Shown piece by piece: positions 24,730-36,003 of a DNA stretch of 64,000 nt (the first letter of the stretch is position 1; the number at the start of each line of letters is the position of its first letter). This stretch comes from CAVQBJ01 sp963819075. GTDB lineage: Bacteria; Actinomycetota; Thermoleophilia; Solirubrobacterales; Solirubrobacteraceae. Position numbers and translations under genes: made by a program. Under the pieces are notes generated by a model. The model was given only the letters and a program-made list of their open reading frames with translations, ran no database searches and was not told the DNA's origin. The stretch covers positions 682,001 through 746,000 of the forward strand of contig CAWFUP010000004.1 in NCBI GenBank assembly GCA_963819075.1, read 5' to 3'.

Positions 24730-26283
24730 CTACCGCGGCAGACGCGGCGCGATGATGCGGTAGGCCTTCAGTCCGAGTCCGAGCCGCTCGCGATCCTCGG
24801 ACTGCATCGGATCGAGGCCGGTCAGCTCACGGACCCGGTCGAGGCGGTAGGCCACCGTGTGTCGGTGGGCGTAGATCGCCGTGGCCGTCGCGTTCATGTT
24901 GCAGTTCTGCTCGAGGTAGGCCTCGAGCGTCCCGACGAGGTCCGTGCGGTACTGGTCGTCGTAGCGCACGATCGGCGCGACGGTGTCCTCGTAGAACGAG
25001 CGCACCTCCTCGGGGTGGGAGGCGAGCACGCGGAAGAGCAGGCGGTAGGTCCCCGTGCCGATGTCCTGCGAGTCGATCCCGCCGAGGCCGTCGGACTGTC
25101 GCAGCACGTCGACGACGAGCTCGGCCTCCTGCATCGCCCGGCCGACCTCGCCCGGGTCGGTGTAGAAGCTCGACAGCCCGACGGGTCCGTGGCGTCCGAG
25201 GCGCGCGGCGAGCTTGCGCGCGGCGGCGAGGGTGGCCTCGCTCGGCCGCTCGGCGTCGATGGCGGGCAGCAGCGCATACATGCGAGCCGGCTGGCCGGGT
25301 GCGGCGTCCATCAGCTGCGCGAGCGCCCCCGGGTATTCGCCGGCGATGACGGCGACGAGGTGGCCGGGGCGTTCGCTCGACAGCTCGGCGCAGAGCACGA
25401 CGGTGCCACGGGAGAGGTCGCAGCCGAGCCGTCCGGCGCGGCGCACGATCTCGCTCCCCTCGAGGTCGTTACGGGCCCGCAGCTCCTCCATGAAGGAGCC
25501 CCGCAGGTTCTGCTCGACCTCCTCGCGCGCCTCGAAGACCGCGACCTCGGTGAGCGAGGCGACGGCCGCGAGGTGCAGGAACTCCAGCTCGCGCCCGCCG
25601 AGGGCGTCGCGGTCGCGGCCGCCGCCGTCGGCGAGTCGCACGACCGCCCCGATGAGCTCGTCGCCGGAGGAGATCGGGATCTCCTCGCGCAGCTGGTCGG
25701 GCCGCTGTGCGGGCCGGTCGCGTACGCGGTCGGCGACGTAGCGCTCGAGCTCGGAGAGGACGACGTCGGCGGCCTCCTCGGGCTCCGGCCACACGCACGC
25801 CACACCTAGGCGCGGCACGGCGATGGCCACGCGGGCTGCGATCGCTCGCCCGGCGAGCTCGGCGACGCGCGGCAGCCCCTCGCCGCTGAGGACCGCCTCG
25901 ACCATCTCCAGGTGGACGCTGCGCAGGCGCTCGGCCAGCTCCTGGGGTCCAGCGCCCTCGGCGGCGCTCGCGACGCCGCGCCCGGCCTCGTCGCCCGCGG
26001 CGCGCTTGCCCTTCGCGCCGGCGCGCTTGGTGGGTGCGGGATCGCTCGCAGCGGCAGCGGGCCGCGGCGGGTTCCCACCCGCCGGGGGGTGCTCGGTCGG
26101 TGCCACGGGCTCACCCCCCGGTTCGGGTTTGGACGCCTCGGATGCGCGCAACGGGCCGGTCACCTCCCAGGGGTCACACCCCTGAAGCTCGTTCGGGACG
26201 CCACGGATCGTGGGGCAGGAGGCCGACACGGTCTTTAGCCGCGTGTCGAAAGATCTCCCGGCCGGTTTCGCCAACGGCGTCAT
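24730..26283 (-). CDS. PucR/CdaR-family transcriptional regulator
   Basis: Up to 517 residues. The C-terminal 60 residues have the PucR helix-turn-helix: LVGTLEAYLEQNCNMNATAT, then AHRHTVAYRLDRVRELTG. The middle (about 250-420) is the GGDEF-like sensor domain of CdaR proteins. Residues 50-120 are low complexity. The start is uncertain: the upstream ATG at 26283, a GTG at 26229 and a GTG at 26163 are all possible, and a hairpin-like palindrome (26168-26184) lies just before the last. Divergent from glutamine synthetase, so control of nitrogen metabolism is a fair guess. Confidence 0.85.
   Translation of the reverse strand: MTPLAKPAGRSFDTRLKTVSASCPTIRGVPNELQGCDPWEVTGPLRASEASKPEPGGEPVAPTEHPPAGGNPPRPAAAASDPAPTKRAGAKGKRAAGDEAGRGVASAAEGAGPQELAERLRSVHLEMVEAVLSGEGLPRVAELAGRAIAARVAIAVPRLGVACVWPEPEEAADVVLSELERYVADRVRDRPAQRPDQLREEIPISSGDELIGAVVRLADGGGRDRDALGGRELEFLHLAAVASLTEVAVFEAREEVEQNLRGSFMEELRARNDLEGSEIVRRAGRLGCDLSRGTVVLCAELSSERPGHLVAVIAGEYPGALAQLMDAAPGQPARMYALLPAIDAERPSEATLAAARKLAARLGRHGPVGLSSFYTDPGEVGRAMQEAELVVDVLRQSDGLGGIDSQDIGTGTYRLLFRVLASHPEEVRSFYEDTVAPIVRYDDQYRTDLVGTLEAYLEQNCNMNATATAIYAHRHTVAYRLDRVRELTGLDPMQSEDRERLGLGLKAYRIIAPRLPR
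26168..26184. promoter_or_regulatory. Perfect 7-bp inverted repeat at the PucR gene start
   Basis: CAGGGGT (26168-26174), CAC, ACCCCTG (26178-26184). It falls within the first codons if the long PucR start is used, or directly over the leader of the short start at 26163. It could be an operator between the PucR gene and glutamine synthetase or an RNA hairpin. Confidence 0.45.
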
Positions 26284-26465
26284 GCCCGGCCTCGCGCAGG
26301 GGAATACGATGCGCTTGCTACGGAGTGGACGTGCGCGTTCACTCCCTGGCCAGGCCCGCTTATCAGGCCCCGTCGGCTACCGAAGCCGGGGTCCGGGAGC
26401 CACGATCGGCGAGACCCGATAGGCACGACGACCGTCACCGCTTCCCAGGAGGAACGAGCCCGCAC

Positions 26466-28622
<2,157 letters not shown>

Positions 28623-28667
28623 CAGTAGCGCAGGGCGCCGCTCACGCGGCGCGCGTACCGGTAAACG

Positions 28668-28695
28668 CGGCGGGCGGCCCACGGGCCGCCCGCCG
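28668..28695 (+). terminator. GC-rich 13-pair inverted repeat after glutamine synthetase
   Basis: CGGCGGGCGGCCC (28668-28680) pairs perfectly with 28683-28695 across a two-base spacer; the stem would open to a four-base loop. It is followed by TGGTTG and not a T-run. Probable terminator of the synthetase gene. Confidence 0.65.
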
Positions 28696-28748
28696 TGGTT
28701 GCCGGGCCGGTGGGATCGCCAGTCGGCTCGTTCGGCGGCCGATTCGGT

Positions 28749-28799
28749 GGGGGTGCACGTCCTTTCTGCGAATAGTTCATAGAAAGGACGTGCACCCCC
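28749..28799. repeat. 51-bp palindrome (copy 2)
   Basis: Left arm GGGGGTGCACGTCCTTTCT (28749-28767) pairs perfectly with 28781-28799 across a 13-base loop that contains GAATAGTTC. About 40 of 46 bases match the copy at 55978-56024. It lies between the synthetase terminator and metH, so it is not needed as the first terminator. Confidence 0.95.
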
Positions 28800-28876
28800 C
28801 ATCCCGACGGCACACCCCGCTCCGCGGGGTCGGGCGGCGCGAGCCGGCGTCGTGCGGCGGGGCCCGTCCCAGACCC

Positions 28877-28892
28877 TGACACGCACGTGTCA
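28877..28892. promoter_or_regulatory. Inverted repeat TGACACG-CA-CGTGTCA upstream of metH
   Basis: Seven perfect pairs with a two-base spacer. Its right edge is seven bases before the TAGCAT box (28900-28905), so a bound protein would block the promoter of metH. Candidate operator; binder unknown. Confidence 0.6.
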
Positions 28893-28912
28893 AGGTTGCT
28901 AGCATGGTCCCC

Positions 28913-31900
28913 ATGCGGGACTACGTCGACGCCATCAGGCGCCGCGTCGTCGTCTACGACGGCGGCATGGGCGCAACGCTCGAGCAGTACGAGCTGACGG
29001 CCGAGGACTACGGCGGTCTTGCCGGCAAGTGCCACGAGGCGCTCGTGCTCAACCGCCCCGACGTGATCGAGGGCGTCCACACCGCGATGCTCGAGGCCGG
29101 AGCCGAGGTCGTCGAGACCGACACGTTCCAGGCCTCGCGCCTGAAGCTCGGCGAGTGGGGCCTCGCCGACCACACGCTCGAGGTCAACGTGAAGGCGGCC
29201 GAGATCGCCCGCAAGGCGGCGGGCGAGCACCGCTTCGTCGCCGGGTCGATCGGCCCGACGGGCTTCCTGCCCGCCTCCGACGATCCGACGCTCGGACAGA
29301 TCCGCTTCGATGAGCTCGTCGAGGTGTTCACCGAGCAGGCGCAGGGCCTCATCGAGGGCGGCGCCGACCTGCTGCTCATCGAGACCGCACAGGACATCCT
29401 CGAGGTCAAGGCGGCCGTCTTCGGCTGTCGCGAGGCGTTCGGTGCCACCGGGCGGACGCTGCCGATCCAGACGCAGGTGTCGCTGCTGCCCAACGGCGGC
29501 AAGATGCTCCTCGGCACCGACATCTCGGCGGTGCTCGCGACGCTCGAGGCGCTGCGGGTCGACGCCATCGGGCTGAACTGCTCGACCGGACCCGAAGACA
29601 TGCGCGATGCGATCCGCTTCCTCGGCGAGTTCTCGTCGCTGCCGATCAGCTGCATCCCGAACGCCGGACTGCCGCTGCAGGGCCCTGACGGCGAGACGAT
29701 CTTCCCCGAGGAGCCCGAGCCGCTGGCCGCCGCGCTGGCCGAGTTCGTCGAGCGCTACGGCGTGAGCATCGTCGGCGGCTGCTGCGGCACCTCCCCGGCC
29801 CACATCCGCGCGATCGCCGATGCCGTCCGCGGTCTCGCGGTGGCTCCGCGACCGGCCCGCCGCCCCCCGCACCTCTCCTCGATGATCGCCGCCACGCCGC
29901 TCGTGCAGGAGCCGCGTCCGACGATGGTCGGCGAGCGCGTCAACTCGCAGGGCTCGCGCAAGGCGAAGGAACTGTTGCTGGCCGACGACTACGACGGCCT
30001 CGTGCAGATCGCCGAGGACCAGGTCACCGGCGGCGCCCACGTCCTCGACCTCTGCGTCGCGCTCACCGAACGCCAGGACGAGGACGAGCAGATGCGCCTC
30101 GTGGCCAAGGCCGTCTCGCTCACCCAGCCGGCGCCGATCCAGATCGACTCGACCGAGCCCGAGGTCATTCGCATCGCGCTCGAGCAGATCCCCGGACGCG
30201 CGATCGTCAACTCGGTCAACCTCGAGGCCGGCCGCGACAAGCTCGACGTCGTCGTGCCACTGGCCCAGCAGCACGGCGCCGCCGTGATCGCGCTGACCAT
30301 CGACGAGGTCGGCATGGCCAAGACGGCCGAGCGCAAGGTCGAGATCGCCACGCGCATCCGTGACCTGGCCTGCGGCGAGCACGGCCTGGACCCCGAGGTG
30401 CTCATCTTCGACGCGCTCACGTTCACGCTGACCACCGGCGACGAGGAGTGGCGCCCGTCGGCCGTCGAGACGATCGAGGGCATCCGCCGCATCAAGGCCG
30501 AGATCCCCGGCGTCAAGACCTCGCTCGGCGTCTCCAACGTCTCCTTCGGCGTCTCCCCGGGCGCCCGCGCGGTGCTCAACTCGGTCTTCCTGCACCACTG
30601 CGTCGAGGCCGGCCTGGACCTCGCGATGGTCAATCCGAACCACATCACGCCCTACGGCGAGATCTCCGACGAGGAACGCGAGCTCGCCGACGACCTCGTG
30701 TTCAACCGCCGCGAGGACGCGCTCGAGCGCTTCATCGCGCACTTCGAGTCCAAGGGCGAGGAGGAGGTCCAGGGCGCGGCCGACCCCACCGAGGGCATGG
30801 AGCCCGAGGAGGCCCTGCACTTCCACATCCTGCGCCGGCGCAAGGAGGGCGTGGAGGATTGGATCGACCGCAGCGTGGAGAAGATCGGCGCGGTCCCCAC
30901 CCTGAACGAGGTGCTGCTGCCCGCGATGAAGGAGGTCGGGGACAAGTTCGGCGCCGGCGAGCTCATCCTCCCCTTCGTGCTGCAGTCGGCCGAGGTGATG
31001 AAGCGCGCCGTGGCGCGCCTGGAGAACTACCTCGACCGTATCGAGGGCTACACGAAGGGCACCGTCGTGATCGCCACCGTGTTCGGCGACGTGCACGACA
31101 TCGGCAAGTCGCTCGTCAACACGATCCTCACCAACAACGGTTACACCGTCGTCGACCTCGGCAAGCAGGTTCCGATCGGGACGATCCTCGACGCCGCCGT
31201 CGAGCACGACGCGACGGCGATCGGGCTGTCGGCCCTGCTCGTGTCGACCTCCAAGCAGATGCCGCTGTGCATCCAGGAGCTGCACGAGCGGGAGCTGTCC
31301 TTCCCGGTGCTCATCGGCGGCGCGGCCATCAACCGCGATTTCGGCCTGCGCGTCCTGTACCCGAAGGGCCGCGAATCCGACGAGGTCTACGAGCCCGGCG
31401 TCTACTACTGCAAGGACGCCTTCGAGGGACTCGCACGCATGGATGAGCTGATCGATGACAAGGCGCGCGACGCGCTCGTGACTCGAACCCGCGAAGCCGC
31501 CACACGCCTCCGCCAGCAGGGCCCCGAGCCCGAGCCGCTGCGCACCGACGACGACAGCGTCCGCTCCCCGGCCCGCGTCGACGTGCCCGTGCCGACGCCG
31601 CCGTTCTGGGGCGTACGCGAGATCGAGGTAGACCTCGACGAGGTCTACCCCCACCTCGACACCCACGTGCTGTTCAAGCTGCACTGGGGCGGGCGCGGCG
31701 TCAAGGGCGAGGCCTGGCGCACGCTCATCTCCGAGGACTTCCTGCCGCGCCTGGAGCGCATGTGGCGCGAGCAGACCTACCTGCATCCGCGCGCGCTGCT
31801 CGGCTACTTCCCCTGCTACTCCGAGGGCAACGAGGTCGTCGTGCTCGACCCCGGCGACCACGAGCGCGTCCTGCAGCGCTTCGTCTTCCCGCGCCAGCCG

Positions 31901-32497
31901 GCGCACGATCGCATCTGCCTCGCCGACTTCTACCGTCCGCGCGACTCCGGCGAGCTCGACGTCGTCGCGTTCCAGGCCGTCACCGCCGGCGACGAGGTCA
32001 CTACGCTCATGAAGCAGCTCGAGGCGGACGGTGAGTTCGCCGAGCAGCTGTTCGTGCACGGGCTCGGCGTGCAGACCGCCGAGGGCCTGGCCGAGTGGCT
32101 GCATGCCCGGGTGCGCTCTGACCTGCAGATCGCGCCCGATCAGGGACGCCGCTGGTCGTGGGGCTACGGCGCGTGCCCCGACCAGTCCGAGCACACGAAG
32201 CTGTTCGAGCTGCTCGACGCCCCCGCGATCGGTCTGCACCTGTCCGGCGGCTTTGCCATCGAGCCCGAGCAGTCGACCGTGGCCATCGTCAGCCACCACC
32301 CGCAGGCGATCTACTTCGCGATGAAGAGCGGGCGGCTGCTGAAGGACTTCGCCCCTGACGACGTGATCGCCGGCACCGATCGCGACCCGAGTCGCCTCGA
32401 CGGGGCCACGATTGGCGACGCGCTCCCCGACCTCGACCCACCCGAGGGCGACGCGATCGAGGGCGAGGACGCGCCGGCGCTGGCCGAGACGGCGTAG
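28913..32497 (+). CDS. metH: Cobalamin-dependent methionine synthase
   Basis: 1194 residues with all four modules. The homocysteine-binding module (1-300) carries zinc ligands in NCSTGP (near 221) and GGCCGTSPAH (near 288). The pterin-binding module (about 340-600) follows with ERVNSQGSRKAKELL. The B12 module (about 620-850) has GDVHDIGKSLV with the DxHxxG cobalt-ligand His near 724. The C-terminal activation module (about 890-1194) ends with GYGACPDQSEHTKLFELL, the AdoMet-binding region. It transfers a methyl group from methyl-tetrahydrofolate to homocysteine. The ATG at 28913 is chosen because TAGCAT lies seven bases upstream; ATG 28904 overlaps that box. Confidence 0.97.
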   Translation: MRDYVDAIRRRVVVYDGGMGATLEQYELTAEDYGGLAGKCHEALVLNRPDVIEGVHTAMLEAGAEVVETDTFQASRLKLGEWGLADHTLEVNVKAAEIARKAAGEHRFVAGSIGPTGFLPASDDPTLGQIRFDELVEVFTEQAQGLIEGGADLLLIETAQDILEVKAAVFGCREAFGATGRTLPIQTQVSLLPNGGKMLLGTDISAVLATLEALRVDAIGLNCSTGPEDMRDAIRFLGEFSSLPISCIPNAGLPLQGPDGETIFPEEPEPLAAALAEFVERYGVSIVGGCCGTSPAHIRAIADAVRGLAVAPRPARRPPHLSSMIAATPLVQEPRPTMVGERVNSQGSRKAKELLLADDYDGLVQIAEDQVTGGAHVLDLCVALTERQDEDEQMRLVAKAVSLTQPAPIQIDSTEPEVIRIALEQIPGRAIVNSVNLEAGRDKLDVVVPLAQQHGAAVIALTIDEVGMAKTAERKVEIATRIRDLACGEHGLDPEVLIFDALTFTLTTGDEEWRPSAVETIEGIRRIKAEIPGVKTSLGVSNVSFGVSPGARAVLNSVFLHHCVEAGLDLAMVNPNHITPYGEISDEERELADDLVFNRREDALERFIAHFESKGEEEVQGAADPTEGMEPEEALHFHILRRRKEGVEDWIDRSVEKIGAVPTLNEVLLPAMKEVGDKFGAGELILPFVLQSAEVMKRAVARLENYLDRIEGYTKGTVVIATVFGDVHDIGKSLVNTILTNNGYTVVDLGKQVPIGTILDAAVEHDATAIGLSALLVSTSKQMPLCIQELHERELSFPVLIGGAAINRDFGLRVLYPKGRESDEVYEPGVYYCKDAFEGLARMDELIDDKARDALVTRTREAATRLRQQGPEPEPLRTDDDSVRSPARVDVPVPTPPFWGVREIEVDLDEVYPHLDTHVLFKLHWGGRGVKGEAWRTLISEDFLPRLERMWREQTYLHPRALLGYFPCYSEGNEVVVLDPGDHERVLQRFVFPRQPAHDRICLADFYRPRDSGELDVVAFQAVTAGDEVTTLMKQLEADGEFAEQLFVHGLGVQTAEGLAEWLHARVRSDLQIAPDQGRRWSWGYGACPDQSEHTKLFELLDAPAIGLHLSGGFAIEPEQSTVAIVSHHPQAIYFAMKSGRLLKDFAPDDVIAGTDRDPSRLDGATIGDALPDLDPPEGDAIEGEDAPALAETA

Positions 32498-32510
32498 CGA
32501 GCCCGGTCGC

Positions 32511-32807
32511 CTATACCGCCGCGTGCGTGGCGATGAGCGCGAGCTTGTGGGCCCGGTCGAGCCGCTTGATCCGTGCCTCCTCGCGACGCGCGCTCGAGCG
32601 GTCGGGCATCGGCAGCGCGAGTGCGAGCGTCACCGGGCGGCGACTGGTGGTGTAGCGGCTCGCGGTCCCAGCCTGGTGACTGGCCAGGCGGCGAGCGAGA
32701 TCGACCGTCCACCCCGTGTACAGCGAGCCATCGCCGCAGCGCAGAAGGTAGACCCACGCCGGCGCGGTCGACGCCACCTCGGCGGGGCTCAGGGCTTGGC
32801 ACCCCAT
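32511..32807 (-). CDS. GIY-YIG single-domain nuclease-like protein
   Basis: 98 residues. WVYLLRCGDGSLYTGWTVD is the GIY-YIG signature, with the Arg of DLARRLASHQ and the Glu of ARREEARIKRL in catalytic positions. It is a stand-alone YhbQ/URI-type domain; cellular role in these small proteins is unknown, probably DNA-related. The ATG at 32807 overlaps the end of the glycosyltransferase-flippase gene by 19 bases, implying co-translation. Confidence 0.85.
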   Translation of the reverse strand: MGCQALSPAEVASTAPAWVYLLRCGDGSLYTGWTVDLARRLASHQAGTASRYTTSRRPVTLALALPMPDRSSARREEARIKRLDRAHKLALIATHAAV

Positions 32808-35158
32808 TCGGGGCGGACACCCGCCACGGCGCCGGCGCCGTCGGCGCCGAGTGGCTGGAGCGTCACCGGCGTGGCGTGCATCGTGCGCTGACGCACGTCG
32901 CGCCACGACAGCCCCTCGTAGGCGAGCGCCGGCGTTCCCATCGTGAGCGCCGTGATGATCTCGACCGCCTGCAGGACGATCCCGTACGCGAGCGCGGCGG
33001 GGAGCGCCACGTGGAAGGCGCCGTGGAGCACGACGATGCAGGCCGCTTGGAAGACGCCGACGTTCGAGGGCGTCGCCGGGATCACGGCCGTGGCGTTGAC
33101 CGCGAAGAGGACGCCCGCCGCCGCCCCGAGGCCGGCGCGAGGACCGAGGCCAAGCGCGAGCAGCAGGCAGTAGCACGACATCCACTGCATCCCCCAGGCG
33201 CCGAGCTGGACGAGCGTCGCGGCGGCGGCGACGCGCGGCCGCCGCACGATCTGCGCACCGTCGGCGAGGCGGCGGGCGCCGCTGCGCAGCCGACCCGTCA
33301 GCACCGCGACGCGCGCGCGCCGCGATGCCGCCGCGCCAGGCGCGAGCGCCGGACCGATGACGATCGCCAGCAGGGCGACCGCGGGTGCCACGGCAATCGC
33401 CAGCAGCGGGCGGTGATGGCCGTCGAGCAGGTGGTCGACGCTCGAGAACATCACGGCGCCGAGGATGCCGAGCGCCAGCAGGTTCATCAGCGCCTGCGAG
33501 ACGATCGTGCCGGCGACCGCCGGGAGTGTCTCGCGCGCTCGGCCGAGCCGCCGCGCCACGATCACGGCGCGCGATGACTCGCCGAGCCGGGCCGGCAGGG
33601 TGGCCGACATGAGCACGCCGATGAACGTCCCCTGCCAGGCGTCCCGCAGCCGGGCGTGGCTCGTGCCCGGCGCTGCGCGCAGGATGAGATGCCAGGCCAC
33701 GCCGCGGGCGACCATGGCCGCACACATGAGGCCGAGGCCGACGAGCAGGAAGCTCGGACGCGAGGCGAGCAGTGAGGCGGCGATCTGCGGCAATCCGGCG
33801 CGCTGCACCCCGATGAGACCGACCGCGCCCACCGCCACGCTCGCGCCGACGAGCGCGCCGCGGCGCAGCAGGCGCCGCGCGGCGCCCGCCGCGGCACCGG
33901 CCTGCGGCGCCGGCTCGAGGCTCGGCAACGGCTGCGCCGGCACCGCAGAGAGCCGGTCGGCCGGACGCAGGCCATGGCGCAGGGCGAGGCGGGTGAGCGC
34001 CGGAGCGGAGGCGATGACCGAGCTCGCCTGCTCGTAGGCCTCCAGCACCTCGGCGGCGACGCGCGGCCAGGCGTAGCGCTCGGCTCGCTCGCGCGCAGCG
34101 GTCGCCATGGCCAGGCGCCGGGGCTCGTCGAAGGCGAGGCCGCGCAGCGCGGCGGCGACGGCGACCGGGTCCCCACGCGGCACGAGCAGGCCGTCCGTGC
34201 CGTCGCGCACGACGTCGCGGTAGCCGGGGATGTCGGAGGCGACGACCGGCGTGCCGGCGGCGAACGCCTCGGTGAGGACCATCCCGAAGCTCTCGCCGTG
34301 CAGCGACGGGGCACAGAGGACGTCCGCGCGGCGTAGCTCGACGAGCTTGTCCGCTTCGGACACCTTGCCGAGCACTCGCACATCGCGATCGTCGAGCATC
34401 AGGTTGGCCACCTCGTCCGGCGCGGCGCCGACGAGCGTCAGCTCGGCCGGGACGTGATCGCGCAGCGCCTCGAACGCTCGCAGCAGAACGGGAAGGCCCT
34501 TGCGCTCGACCGCCTGACCGACGAACACGATCCGCAGCGGGCGCTCGGCCCCGGCCGGTCCACGCGCCGACACCACCGGCAATCCGGCGTCGAGCAGATC
34601 GACGCCGTTCGGAATGATCTGGTAGCGCCCGCCGAAGAAGCGCCGGGCCGTCCAGGCCGCGGCCTCGGAGACCGCGATGCGCACGTGCAGCCGGTTCATG
34701 CGCCGCCGAGCACCGAGGAGCTCGGCGACCCCGTTCGAGAACCGGTTCGTCGAATACGTGTGGTAGGTGCCGACAAGCGGCGTCTGGGCGACGCCGAGCG
34801 CATCCCAGCACGCGACCGGTGCGTAGGGCTCCTGCAGGTGCACGACGTCGTAGCCGCCGGTGCGCAACTCCTCGCGCAGCGCGATGACGGCCCCGGCCGA
34901 CACGGCGACGTTCGAGACCGCGCCGTTCATCGGGAAGCCGACCGTGCGCCCGAGCGAGACGAAGTCCTCGGGCATCGGGCGCGGCTGCGGACGAGCCCCG
35001 CGATGCAGCCGTGCGGACAGCCGATCGTCGGGATCGAAGGGCGCCAGCACGCGCACCTCGTGGCCGCCGACCCGCAGCTGGCGGCACAGCGACTCGATGT
35101 GCCGAGTGACGCCGCCCGGGTAAGTCCACGAGTAGGGCGAGACCATCGCGATCCGCAC
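32789..35158 (-). CDS. Fusion of a GT4 glycosyltransferase and a flippase-like (LPG synthase TM/UPF0104) domain
   Basis: 789 residues. Residues 1-395 are a GT-B glycosyltransferase of family 4: MRIAMVSPYSWTYPGGVTRH (PimA-like start), GTYHTYSTNRFSNG, RPLRIVFVGQAVERKGL and the EX7E region HGESFGMVLTEAFAAGTPVV. Residues 440-780 hold about eight membrane helices of the lysylphosphatidylglycerol-synthase TM/UPF0104 type (LPARLGESSRAVIVARRLGR, NATAVIPATPSNVGVFQAA). One polypeptide would glycosylate a lipid and help move it across the membrane. GTG 35158 is six bases past a TAGAGT box. Confidence 0.88.
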   Translation of the reverse strand: MRIAMVSPYSWTYPGGVTRHIESLCRQLRVGGHEVRVLAPFDPDDRLSARLHRGARPQPRPMPEDFVSLGRTVGFPMNGAVSNVAVSAGAVIALREELRTGGYDVVHLQEPYAPVACWDALGVAQTPLVGTYHTYSTNRFSNGVAELLGARRRMNRLHVRIAVSEAAAWTARRFFGGRYQIIPNGVDLLDAGLPVVSARGPAGAERPLRIVFVGQAVERKGLPVLLRAFEALRDHVPAELTLVGAAPDEVANLMLDDRDVRVLGKVSEADKLVELRRADVLCAPSLHGESFGMVLTEAFAAGTPVVASDIPGYRDVVRDGTDGLLVPRGDPVAVAAALRGLAFDEPRRLAMATAARERAERYAWPRVAAEVLEAYEQASSVIASAPALTRLALRHGLRPADRLSAVPAQPLPSLEPAPQAGAAAGAARRLLRRGALVGASVAVGAVGLIGVQRAGLPQIAASLLASRPSFLLVGLGLMCAAMVARGVAWHLILRAAPGTSHARLRDAWQGTFIGVLMSATLPARLGESSRAVIVARRLGRARETLPAVAGTIVSQALMNLLALGILGAVMFSSVDHLLDGHHRPLLAIAVAPAVALLAIVIGPALAPGAAASRRARVAVLTGRLRSGARRLADGAQIVRRPRVAAAATLVQLGAWGMQWMSCYCLLLALGLGPRAGLGAAAGVLFAVNATAVIPATPSNVGVFQAACIVVLHGAFHVALPAALAYGIVLQAVEIITALTMGTPALAYEGLSWRDVRQRTMHATPVTLQPLGADGAGAVAGVRPEWGAKP

Positions 35159-35164
35159 GCCCTC

Positions 35165-35170
35165 ACTCTA
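35165..35170 (-). promoter_or_regulatory. -10 box TAGAGT, leaderless promoter of the glycosyltransferase fusion
   Basis: Read on the minus strand the box is six bases before the GTG at 35158. It stands back to back with the hemQ promoter 80 bases away. Confidence 0.6.
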
Positions 35171-35245
35171 TCCCCCCGCGCAGCTCGAGCGTCCGCCGGA
35201 GGGCGACCGTCCGGCCAGGCGCGCGGGACCGCGCCGGACGCCACA

Positions 35246-35251
35246 TATAAT
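35246..35251 (+). promoter_or_regulatory. Canonical -10 box TATAAT, hemQ promoter
   Basis: The best consensus -10 box in the window. Predicted transcription start near 35258 gives a leader of about 35 bases before the ATG at 35293, unlike the leaderless genes around it. Confidence 0.6.
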
Positions 35252-35292
35252 CGAGTCGGCGGCGCGCCTGGGTCGCGGTTGCCCTTTGTCCT

Positions 35293-35991
35293 ATGCCCGA
35301 GCGCCATTTCGTCAAGTACACGTTCCTGAAGGTCGACCCGGCCTGGCGGCGGCTCGACGCCGACGAGCGGACCCAGCACAAGCTCGAGTTCATCGCGGCC
35401 TGCGACGACTTCGCCGACGGCCACCTGCTGCAGACGCTGTCGCTCGTCGGTACCCGCGGGGACGTCGAGCTGCTGCTCATCGCCGAGGCCGAGAACCTCG
35501 AGCGCATCCACGAGTTCCACGTCGTGCTCAACCAGAGCGGGCTGATGAAGTGGGCCGACATCCCCTACTCGTTCCTCGGCCTGCGCAAGTCGTCGGAGTA
35601 CTCCGACGAGTTGCGGACCAAGCCGCGCGCGTTCCGCGGCAAGTACGTCTTCGTCTACCCGTTCGTGAAGTCGCGGCAGTGGTACGCGCTGCCCGCCGAG
35701 GAGCGCTGGCGGATCATGCAGGGCCACATCGCGGTCGGGCGCGAATACCCGGGCGTCGACAACCACACGACGTACTCGTTCGGACTCGACGACCAGGAGT
35801 TCATCGTGGCCTTCGACACCGACGACGTCGCCACCTTCCTCGATCTCGTGCAGCGCCTGCGCGGAACCGAGGCCTCCGCCTACACGGTGCGCGACACGCC
35901 GAGCTTCACGTGCATCGCCAGCTCGCTGCAACGCGCGCTCGGCGCGCTCGACGGCGAGCCGCTGCCTGCGGAGGCACTGCCCGCGAGATAG
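35293..35991 (+). CDS. hemQ: Coproheme decarboxylase (HemQ/ChdC), chlorite-dismutase family
   Basis: 232 residues. KYVFVYPFVKSRQWY holds the Tyr (about 122) and Lys (about 126) that HemQ needs for radical decarboxylation, and MQGHIAVGREY the likely proximal His (about 145). The distal Arg of true chlorite dismutases is not apparent. HemQ converts coproheme to heme b in the coproporphyrin-dependent pathway used by actinobacteria. The preceding TATAAT box gives it its own promoter. The next gene, a small membrane protein, follows at 12 bases and may be co-transcribed. Other heme genes are not in the window. Confidence 0.88.
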   Translation: MPERHFVKYTFLKVDPAWRRLDADERTQHKLEFIAACDDFADGHLLQTLSLVGTRGDVELLLIAEAENLERIHEFHVVLNQSGLMKWADIPYSFLGLRKSSEYSDELRTKPRAFRGKYVFVYPFVKSRQWYALPAEERWRIMQGHIAVGREYPGVDNHTTYSFGLDDQEFIVAFDTDDVATFLDLVQRLRGTEASAYTVRDTPSFTCIASSLQRALGALDGEPLPAEALPAR

Positions 35992-36003
35992 CGGGATCGG
36001 GCG

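Noticed and set aside
35293..35991. Chlorite dismutase
   Set aside because: Belongs to the superfamily, but the Tyr/Lys pair is that of HemQ and no perchlorate genes are near.
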